DNA of 47,899 nucleotides from an uncultured Acidobacteriia bacterium (GTDB lineage: Bacteria; Acidobacteriota; Terriglobia; Bryobacterales; Bryobacteraceae). The translations under genes and the position numbers were made by a program. The stretch spans positions 1-47,899 of the forward strand of contig CAIRSA010000478.1 in assembly GCA_903881085.1 (NCBI GenBank), read 5' to 3'. The notes under the pieces are model-generated. The model had not been told where the DNA came from. It ran no database searches and was given only the letters and a program-made list of their open reading frames with translations. Position 1 is the stretch's first letter. Each line of letters starts with the position of its first letter. Shown piece after piece: positions 41,322 to 47,899 of the stretch.

Positions 41322-42738
41322 GGATATCCTTCACCACGCGTGCCGGCTCAACGCCCGTCAGGCGGAAATCCAAGCCCTGAAAGCGGTAAGTGAACGTTTC
41401 GTGCCGGATGCCAAGTAAGTGCATCACGGTCGCATGCAGATCGCGCACATGCACGGGATTTTCGGCCACGTTGTAGCTGAAGTCATCTGTAGCGCCGTAA
41501 GTCATGCCGGGCTTCACGCCGCCGCCGGCCATCCAGATGGTGAAGCAACGCGGATGGTGATCGCGGCCGGCTTCGATGCTATCCCACTGGCCTTGACCAG
41601 CGACACCACGTCCGAATTCCCCGCCCCAGATGACCAGGGTGTCGTCCAGCAAGCCAAGCCGCTTCAGATCGGTGACCAAAGCCGCGCTTGCCTGATCCGT
41701 ATCGCGGCAACGAGCCGTGCACCACGAAGGCAGCCGGCTGTGGTGATCCCAGTCTGGATGGAAAAGCTGGATGAAGCGCACGCCGCGTTCGGCCAGCCGC
41801 CGCGCCAGAATGCAGTTGGCCGCATAGCTGCCGGCACGCCGTGAATCCGGCCCGTAGAGCGAGAACACTTCATCTGGCTCGTCGGACAGATCGGTCAGCG
41901 CGGGCACACTCGACTGCATGCGATAGGCCATCTCATACTGCCGGATGCGCGTGCTGATCTCCGGGTCGCCGGTCTGCTTCAGATGCTGATTGTTCAATTC
42001 GGCAAGGCCATCGAGCATGCCACGGCGCAGTTCGCGGGGCAGGCCGTTGGGGTCTTGCAGATAAAGCACCGGATCCTTCGCATTGCGCAGCTTAACACCC
42101 TGATACCGCGAAGGCAGAAATCCGCTGCCCCAATAATGGTCGTACAAAGGCTGATCGCTGGGCCGCTGCATCTTGGAGAGCATCACTAGATAGTCAGGGA
42201 AGTTACGATTCGTGCTTCCCAATCCATAACTGACCCAGGCGCCCATGCTCGGCCTGCCTGGCAGTTGATGTCCTGTCAGAAATTGTGTCATCGCCGGCGC
42301 ATGATTGATCTGGTCAGTGTGCATGGACTTCACGAAGCACACATCGTCGGCCACTTTGGATAGATACGGCAGCCACTCGCTGATCGTTGCACCGCTTTTG
42401 CCGTAACGCGCGAACTTAGTAACTCCGGGCATGATCAGCTGCTTCTGCTTGGCCGTCATCGTAGTGAGGCGCTGGCCCTGGCGGATCGAATCAGGCAGTT
42501 CTTTGCCAGCCCACTGCATCAATCCCGGCTTATGGTCGAAGAGCTCGATCTGCGATGGCCCACCTGACTGCGTTAGGAAAATCACACGCTTAGCCTTGGG
42601 AGCAAAATGCGGCAGGCCCGGCAAGCCGATCGGCTGTTGCTCTCCTGCCATCAGCGATTGCAGCGCCATGGCGCCGACGGAAACACCGGTGCAGCCACCG
42701 AGAAAATAACGCCTGGTTGTTTGCAATTTTTCCTGCAT
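41314..42738 (-). CDS. Tat-exported DUF1501 sulfatase-like protein
   Basis: This 474-residue DUF1501 protein has a twin-arginine signal (TTRRYFLGGCTGVSVGAM) and an alkaline-phosphatase/sulfatase-like fold: VIFLTQSGGPSQIELFDHKP, SMHTDQINHAPAM, and TLVIWGGEFGRGV near the C-terminus. DUF1501 genes normally sit beside PSCyt1/DUF1549/DUF1553 genes, as here. Function is not established. It begins 2 bp after the propeller gene's stop, so it ends the operon, and its 3' end overlaps the convergent cytochrome gene. Confidence 0.88.
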   Translation of the reverse strand: MQEKLQTTRRYFLGGCTGVSVGAMALQSLMAGEQQPIGLPGLPHFAPKAKRVIFLTQSGGPSQIELFDHKPGLMQWAGKELPDSIRQGQRLTTMTAKQKQLIMPGVTKFARYGKSGATISEWLPYLSKVADDVCFVKSMHTDQINHAPAMTQFLTGHQLPGRPSMGAWVSYGLGSTNRNFPDYLVMLSKMQRPSDQPLYDHYWGSGFLPSRYQGVKLRNAKDPVLYLQDPNGLPRELRRGMLDGLAELNNQHLKQTGDPEISTRIRQYEMAYRMQSSVPALTDLSDEPDEVFSLYGPDSRRAGSYAANCILARRLAERGVRFIQLFHPDWDHHSRLPSWCTARCRDTDQASAALVTDLKRLGLLDDTLVIWGGEFGRGVAGQGQWDSIEAGRDHHPRCFTIWMAGGGVKPGMTYGATDDFSYNVAENPVHVRDLHATVMHLLGIRHETFTYRFQGLDFRLTGVEPARVVKDILS

Positions 42739-42740
42739 CG

Positions 42741-43790
42741 TTAGCCTTCCCTGTGCAGCTTATACGGATACACCTGGCCGCTGTTCCACTGGCAGACATA
42801 CAGGTCACCTTGTTTGTCCACGCATACATCATGGCAGTTTTTGAAAACCGGCTGATCCTGCATCATCACCTGAAGCTGGCCCTCTTTGTAAGTGGGCGGC
42901 TGGCCGCCTGGATTCGAAACCACGCGATCCTTGTCGTCCAGAATCGTGACAAAGCCGCGATTCTGCCACATGCGGAAATCATTCGGAAACATGCCGAAGC
43001 AGACGCCGGAATAGAGATACTTGCCTGCCAGCACCGGCCTGCTCATATACGCGCCGGGTAGATAGACCGTGCGTTGATGAACGCCATCGAGGTTGAACCA
43101 GTGAAACTCATTACGGATGCGCGCCGTGCATAAAACCAGCGGCTGCGGCCCGCGCGTGTCGATGGCCACTCCGTGGGCCTGCAGGAATTTGCCCTTGCTG
43201 ATGGGCTGCGAACTCTTGCCTCCGAACTTGGAAAGATACTTTCCCGCGCTGTCGTAGCGGAGGATCCATTGCGAACCGTAGCCATCGGCCACATAGATGT
43301 CACCATTGGGGCCAACCACGGTTTCCGTCGGACTGTAAATATCGCGCACGGTGTAGGCACCAGCTTTTTCGGGATGCTGCAACTCCAGCACGATCTGCCC
43401 TTCGAGTTTGGTCTTCACCACCCGGCCTGTGCCCGTATCGGTGATGTAAAGGAACTCCTTGCCGCTCTGTTCCTGATTCAACGAAAGCCCGTGCGCGCCA
43501 TTGAAACCCAATGTCCATGAGCCTTGCAGCTTGCCATTGGTGTCGTAGATGAGTATGTTGTTCTGCTTATGATTGGTGAGCAGGAAGAGACGCCCGTCGG
43601 CTACCTGCACCATCTCGTGACAGTCGCGCACGGGAAACAGAGACGCGTCGGCCTTGCTCCAGTTCGTGTCGATTCGATACCGGAATTCGCCATGGCCGAG
43701 CGTCTGGCCCTTCATCGGCTGCGACTTGCTCTGCGTGAATGCGGCCGGAGCTGCCAGCGCTCCGATAAATGCGCGGCGTGAGTTACTCAT
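42741..43790 (-). CDS. Tat-exported NHL/six-bladed-propeller protein
   Basis: This 349-residue propeller has a Tat-like leader (SRRAFIGALAAPAAFT) and repeated NHL-type blades (GAHGLSLNQEQSGKEFLYITD, TVVGPNGDIYVADGYGSQ, AHGVAIDT, CHDVCVDKQGDLYVCQ). It resembles peptidyl-alpha-hydroxyglycine-lyase-like propellers, but I see no proof of that activity. The start overlaps the upstream gene by 8 bases (ATGAGTAA), so it is coupled to the cytochrome/DUF1549/DUF1553 gene and lies in one operon with DUF1501. A surface-attached binding or scaffolding role is plausible. Confidence 0.82.
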   Translation of the reverse strand: MSNSRRAFIGALAAPAAFTQSKSQPMKGQTLGHGEFRYRIDTNWSKADASLFPVRDCHEMVQVADGRLFLLTNHKQNNILIYDTNGKLQGSWTLGFNGAHGLSLNQEQSGKEFLYITDTGTGRVVKTKLEGQIVLELQHPEKAGAYTVRDIYSPTETVVGPNGDIYVADGYGSQWILRYDSAGKYLSKFGGKSSQPISKGKFLQAHGVAIDTRGPQPLVLCTARIRNEFHWFNLDGVHQRTVYLPGAYMSRPVLAGKYLYSGVCFGMFPNDFRMWQNRGFVTILDDKDRVVSNPGGQPPTYKEGQLQVMMQDQPVFKNCHDVCVDKQGDLYVCQWNSGQVYPYKLHREG

Positions 43791-46700
43791 GCGTCATTGC
43801 CTCGTCTAAGTTCAGAATCATGCTCGCCAGAAACATGCGCGCCGCCAGTTCGGGATTGGGCGTTGTTTCGGAGTGCTGGCCAACAGTCAGAAACTTGGCT
43901 GACTCCTGCGGCTTGGAAACATACAAGTTTCGCGCCCGCGCATATTCGCGCCTCAGCACTGCTAGTTCGGCTGCGGCCGGCTTGCGTCCCAGCACGCGCT
44001 CGAAGATCGGAACAACCGGATCGGCCGCGCCGACGGTCTGCTCGGCGATCATTCGCGATGACTCCAGATACGTCTCGTCATTCTGAAGCGTCAACGCCTG
44101 CAATGGAGTATTGGTGCGCGACAGACGCACTTCGCACGAGCGGCGCTGCGCCGAATCGAATAGGAACGTCGGCGCTATCGACCGCCTCCAGAACGCATAC
44201 AAAGTCCGCCGGTACTGCGCCGCACCCTCACTGGAAAAGTATTTGAACCGCCCCATGAACAGCTCTTCCCAAACGCCATCGGGCTGATAGGGCTTCACCG
44301 GAGGACCGCCAATCGCGGGGTTGATCAAGCCAGCATAAGAGAGGGCCGCATCGCGCAGCATCCAACTGGGCAAGCGATAACGTGGGCCTCGCGCCAAAAA
44401 CCGATTTTCCGGATCGCGCGCAAGCACTGCTGAAGTCACTTCGCTACGCTGTTTGTAAGCGGCGCTGGTCACGATCAACCGCACAAGCCGCTTCACATCC
44501 CAGCCGGATTCGACAAACTCAACCGCCAGCCAATCTAGTAACTCCGCATGAATTGGCTGCTCTCCTTGGGAACCAAAATCTTCCGTGGTGCGCACCAACC
44601 CGGCGCCAAACAGCAACTGCCAGATCTGGTTGACAACCACGCGCGCAGTAAGCGGGTTCTGCTTTGAAAGCAGCCATTGCGCAAGTCCCAGGCGATTCCG
44701 CGGCGCATCCGCGGGCCACGGCGCAATCGCCGCAGGCACGTTTGGCGTGACCTTTTCGCCCTTCTTATCGAATTGCCCGCGCAGCAGAACGTTAGTTTCT
44801 CGCGGCGCTTTCAGCTCTTCCAACACCATGACGTTCACAGCGGCGGCGTCTTTCACTTCATTGAACTGGGACTCCGCACGCTCCAACTGGGCCTTGGTTT
44901 TCTTGTAAGGAGCATAGGCGGTAAGGAACTGCGCCAGCAGCCGCTCGCGGACCTTTGCATCGATGGCCTGCACGCTTCCTGCACGCGTCAGTTGTTCCAG
45001 AGGCGCCGTTTCCACGCTCTGAACGGCGGGCCCAGGTTGACCGGTAACTGACAACCGGAACCGTCCGATGTTTGCGTCGCCAGTAGTAGAGCGATGGCGC
45101 ATTTCGAAGATCAATTGCTCGTCGGCAGCCAAAGTCAAAGGTTCGGCCAGCTCATATACTCCCGTGTGCGGCACGTGTGCATCGGTGCCCTTTGTAGTCC
45201 AGCCATTGCGCGGATCGTCGTCCAATGTATCTTTGATGTCGCCGTAGTTGTCGTTCTTTTTCTTGTCGGCAATATAGTCCGCCACCGCGCCGGCCATCAT
45301 GATCTCGCGCAGTTGCGAGCTACCACGCTTGCGGACCTGCGCCTTGATATCGGTAAGCAGGAACTCACCTGACTTACCGCGCGACAGCTTGCCATCGGTG
45401 TGCGAAGCGTGCGGCAGAACTTCCAGCCGGATGCCGGTGATCGTCAGTCCGCTGACAGCAGCGGTGATGCGGTAGTCGTCCTGCCGCGGATTCGGCCCGG
45501 TTGCCGCTATCACCGCATCAGTGTCCTGCAGCAGCTTCGTTCCTTCGGCCGATTCCATCGCCACAGCCCGCAACGGACGCCAAGCTTGAAATCCTCTGCG
45601 CACTTCTTTTTCGCGCTCGGCAAGCCATGCGGCAAACGGCTTCTGTGCCGCCTCACGAGCCGCAGATTCGGCGGACTTACGCGCATCGAGCAATGTCTTC
45701 GCCTCGGCGATAGCCGGTGCGGCATGTTGGGAGCTGTATTTGAAGTACGGCTTGGCGTTCTTGCCCGCGCGGCCGCTTTCATCGATGCTGTTGAAGAACG
45801 CGGTCATCGAATAATAATCGTTGTGCGAAATAGGATCGAACTTGTGGCTGTGGCACTGCGTGCAACCCAGTGTGAGGCCGAGCCACACGGAGCCTGTCGT
45901 GTTCACGCGGTCAATCACGTAATCGACGCGCGACTCTTCCGGATCGCGCCCGCCTTCACCGTTCGTCATGTGGTTGCGGTGGAAGGCTGTCGCAACGCGC
46001 TGCTCTGGAGTGGGATTGGGCAGCAGGTCGCCGGCAAACTGTTCGAGCGTGAACTGATCGAAGCGTTGATTTCGATTGAACGAGGCCACTACCCAATCGC
46101 GCCACGGCCAGTTGGTGCGCGTTTCGTCGGCCTGAAAGCCATCGGTATCGGCGTAGCGAGCCACATCGAGCCACCACATCGCCATGCGCTCGCCGTAGTG
46201 TTCGCTGGAAAGCAACCGGTCGACCAGATGCTCATAAGCCTGTGGCGACTTGTCACTCAGGAACGTGGCCAACATTTCCGGCGAAGGCGGTAGCCCGGTC
46301 AAATCAAACGATAGCCGGCGCGCCAATGTGTTGCGCGGAGCCTGCGCTGCCATGAGGAGATTCTCGTTCACCAGGCGGCGCGAAATCAGCTTGTCAATGG
46401 CCCCTTCGGCATCCACCACGGGCCGCATGGGCAACTCGAACGACCAGTGCTTGCCCCATGGCGCACCCTGTTCGATCCAAGTGCGGAACATCGCCACCTG
46501 TTTCGCATCCAGCGGATCTTTGTGGGAGTAAGCCGGGGGCATCACGCGCTTCGGGTCCGAAGGCGCAATCCGCCCGATCAGGCGGCTTTCCTCCGGCTTG
46601 CCGGGAACAATCGCCGCACCGCTCTTGCGCACGGCAGTCGCCTCTTCACGCAAATCCAGGCGGAGGTTCGCCATCCGCCCGCTCGCGTCCTGACCGTGGC

Positions 46701-46821
46701 AACTGAAGCACTTGGTCGAAAGCACGGGCAGGATGTCGCGGCTGAACCGAATGGGCTCCGCGGCCTGACAGACAACCACTATCGAAATCAAAAGGCAAAA
46801 CCGGTAAAACATGATATCCAT
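43783..46821 (-). CDS. PSCyt1/DUF1549/DUF1553 secreted cytochrome-like protein
   Basis: This 1012-residue exported protein has a signal peptide (FCLLISIVVVCQAAEP), a haem site in a PSCyt1 module (KCFSCHG, ~38-42), a DUF1549 region with a second CxxCH in GCTQCHSHKFDP, and a C-terminal DUF1553 (LGLAQWLLSKQNPLTARVVVNQIW, RLSRTNTPLQALTLQND). This domain order is the Planctomycete/Acidobacteria 'cytochrome + DUF1549 + DUF1553' protein, often paired with DUF1501. The role is unproven; two haem sites suggest redox work at the surface. Start: ATG 46821 or 46812. It is divergent to the mscS gene. Confidence 0.88.
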   Translation of the reverse strand: MDIMFYRFCLLISIVVVCQAAEPIRFSRDILPVLSTKCFSCHGQDASGRMANLRLDLREEATAVRKSGAAIVPGKPEESRLIGRIAPSDPKRVMPPAYSHKDPLDAKQVAMFRTWIEQGAPWGKHWSFELPMRPVVDAEGAIDKLISRRLVNENLLMAAQAPRNTLARRLSFDLTGLPPSPEMLATFLSDKSPQAYEHLVDRLLSSEHYGERMAMWWLDVARYADTDGFQADETRTNWPWRDWVVASFNRNQRFDQFTLEQFAGDLLPNPTPEQRVATAFHRNHMTNGEGGRDPEESRVDYVIDRVNTTGSVWLGLTLGCTQCHSHKFDPISHNDYYSMTAFFNSIDESGRAGKNAKPYFKYSSQHAAPAIAEAKTLLDARKSAESAAREAAQKPFAAWLAEREKEVRRGFQAWRPLRAVAMESAEGTKLLQDTDAVIAATGPNPRQDDYRITAAVSGLTITGIRLEVLPHASHTDGKLSRGKSGEFLLTDIKAQVRKRGSSQLREIMMAGAVADYIADKKKNDNYGDIKDTLDDDPRNGWTTKGTDAHVPHTGVYELAEPLTLAADEQLIFEMRHRSTTGDANIGRFRLSVTGQPGPAVQSVETAPLEQLTRAGSVQAIDAKVRERLLAQFLTAYAPYKKTKAQLERAESQFNEVKDAAAVNVMVLEELKAPRETNVLLRGQFDKKGEKVTPNVPAAIAPWPADAPRNRLGLAQWLLSKQNPLTARVVVNQIWQLLFGAGLVRTTEDFGSQGEQPIHAELLDWLAVEFVESGWDVKRLVRLIVTSAAYKQRSEVTSAVLARDPENRFLARGPRYRLPSWMLRDAALSYAGLINPAIGGPPVKPYQPDGVWEELFMGRFKYFSSEGAAQYRRTLYAFWRRSIAPTFLFDSAQRRSCEVRLSRTNTPLQALTLQNDETYLESSRMIAEQTVGAADPVVPIFERVLGRKPAAAELAVLRREYARARNLYVSKPQESAKFLTVGQHSETTPNPELAARMFLASMILNLDEAMTHE

Positions 46822-46912
46822 TCATTTTGAGACAACCGTCTCAGTGGCGAGACGATTCCGCGCCAAAAGATGCGATTATCCAGCTTTTAAAGGTGGTACT
46901 CAACATGCTATC

Positions 46913-47731
46913 ATGGAGCCTATGAACTACGACTCGGTTGTGAATAACATTGTAAATCTATTGACACAGGCGGGCCTGAAAGTATTGGGCGCCATCGTCA
47001 TTTTGATTGTTGGCCGTTGGCTGGTCAACATCGCCCAGAACCTGATAGGGCGGGCTCTGGAAACGCAAAAACTCGACACGACGCTGATCGGATATTTGAA
47101 GTCCGCTCTCGGCATAATCCTGAACGTCGCACTGATTGTGGCCATTCTTGGCTACTTCGGCGTGGAGACCGCGACGTTTGCAGCTTTGATTGCCGGCGCT
47201 GGCGTGGCCATCGGCATGGCATGGTCCGGCTTGCTCGGCAACTTCGCAGCTGGCATTTTTCTGGTGCTGCTGCGTCCCTTCAAAGCAGGCGACTTCGTCA
47301 GCGTGGCGGGTATTACGGGCACGGTTACCGAAATCGGTTTGTTCGGCACCACCATCGATACTCCCGATAACGTGAAGACCATTCTCGGCAACGGTAAAAT
47401 TCTTGCCGAAACGATCCAGAACTTCTCGGCTAACCCTTATCGCCGTGTTGATCTGACGGCCCAGTTGCCGCATAGTGCGGACGTGCCGGCGACCATCGCC
47501 ATGTTGAAGGCGGAGCTGAAGAAGATCAGCCATGTTGTGACGGCACCGGCGCCCGATGTCGAGATCATCTCGTTCACGATGGCTGGCCCGCTGTTGGCGG
47601 TTCGGCCGTATACGCACACCGACAATTACTGGGGTGTTTATTTTGCCACGAATGATTTGATTCGGGCGACGATGATAAAGGCTGGGATGCCTGTCCCTGA
47701 ACAGCATATTGCGGTTCGGAATCAGGGTTAA
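46913..47731 (+). CDS. Small MscS-family mechanosensitive channel
   Basis: This 272-residue channel has three N-terminal helices. TM3 (FAALIAGAGVAIGMAWSGLLGNFAAGIFLVL) has the Ala/Gly pattern of MscS. FLVLLRPFKAGDFVSVAG starts the beta domain (GTVTEIGLFGTTI, LGNGKILAETIQNFS), and an alpha/beta cytosolic domain follows. Length matches E. coli MscS. It would open on membrane tension during osmotic downshock. ATG 46913 is used; ATG 46922 has GGAG three bases upstream. It is divergent to the secreted cytochrome operon, with a GAGACAACCGTCTC inverted repeat in the gap. Confidence 0.9.
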   Translation: MEPMNYDSVVNNIVNLLTQAGLKVLGAIVILIVGRWLVNIAQNLIGRALETQKLDTTLIGYLKSALGIILNVALIVAILGYFGVETATFAALIAGAGVAIGMAWSGLLGNFAAGIFLVLLRPFKAGDFVSVAGITGTVTEIGLFGTTIDTPDNVKTILGNGKILAETIQNFSANPYRRVDLTAQLPHSADVPATIAMLKAELKKISHVVTAPAPDVEIISFTMAGPLLAVRPYTHTDNYWGVYFATNDLIRATMIKAGMPVPEQHIAVRNQG

Positions 47732-47771
47732 GTTAGTTGGGTTGGGACGAGATTTAATATGGGGACGCCGC

Positions 47772-47800
47772 GACCCGCGAGTTTTTATTGCTCGCGGGTC
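47772..47800. repeat. REP-like hairpin or terminator after mscS
   Basis: GACCCGCGAG (47772-47781) pairs perfectly with CTCGCGGGTC (47791-47800) around a T-rich 9-nt loop. It lies 41 bp past the mscS stop. No T-run follows the stem, so it may be a terminator by position or another REP-type palindrome. Positions 47801-47899 hold no gene that I can support. Confidence 0.55.
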
Positions 47801-47899
47801 CGATGATGTAGAATCGTTCACAGTCAGGCAGAGAGGTCTCAAGAGGTTCTATTCGAATTGGTTTGCCAGTTGATAACCACTGGCCATGTAGCGATAGAC

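Noticed and set aside
46958..47842. 294-codon minus-strand frame across mscS
   Set aside because: Antisense to a clear MscS channel; no start context or domain.
1..47899. CRISPR array, tRNA, rRNA, prophage or insertion sequence
   Set aside because: No regularly spaced direct repeats, no cloverleaf sequence, and no transposase, integrase or phage structural gene was seen.

Overview
The window reads as one contiguous piece of a GC-rich chromosome from an Acidobacteriota-type bacterium, most like the Solibacter/Bryobacter group. The lineage call is inference. It rests on the mix of secreted hydrolases, a Planctomycete-type PSCyt1/DUF1549/DUF1553-DUF1501 operon, many twin-arginine-type signal peptides, DUF4832 and FecR proteins, and short REP-like double hairpins between genes. 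I see no rRNA, tRNA, CRISPR array, integrase, transposase or phage gene. The only mobile-looking sequences are the REP-like elements.

Layout. 1-2655: a DUF4832 secreted protein and a KDG-type sugar kinase. 2708-6748: a cyclic-di-GMP block with a membrane HD-GYP/GAF/GGDEF protein, divergent to a sigma-54 activator without sensor domain that overlaps a PilZ gene. 6809-12950: a cytoplasmic unknown, a dipeptidyl-peptidase-IV-like S9 peptidase, a FecR-domain surface protein and a secreted esterase-like protein. 12954-17119 (minus): an operon of a Gfo/Idh/MocA oxidoreductase, an RraA-family aldolase-like protein and two tandem paralogous secreted proteins. 17144-21929 (plus): a tightly packed operon of a methyltransferase, a membrane-embedded spermidine-synthase-like protein, a small anchored protein and an unknown protein. 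It starts only 24 bp from the previous operon.

22113-26124: a compact sialic-acid module. A Tat-exported sialidase is divergent to an overlapping nanA-MFS-GntR operon, and a palindrome lies between them. 26121-31396 (minus): a small secreted protein, an alkaline phosphatase, an esterase and a flavin-dependent halogenase-like enzyme. 31572-33689 (plus): a secreted metallo-beta-lactamase-fold protein and a GNAT protein. 33690-40084 (minus): a complete tripartite RND efflux operon (adaptor, pump, TolC) translationally coupled to a second RraA-family gene. 40133-40171 holds a perfect 18-bp palindrome in the divergent gap to a monohaem cytochrome-like gene (40215-41321). 41314-46821 (minus): the PSCyt/DUF1549/DUF1553, six-bladed-propeller and DUF1501 operon. 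It is divergent to a short MscS channel gene (46913-47731).

The most system-like units are the sialic-acid module, the methyltransferase/spermidine-synthase-like operon of unknown product, the RraA-RND operon with its palindrome and an atypical pump relay, and the halogenase-esterase pair. All functional statements come from reading motifs by eye. No database or structure search was possible.
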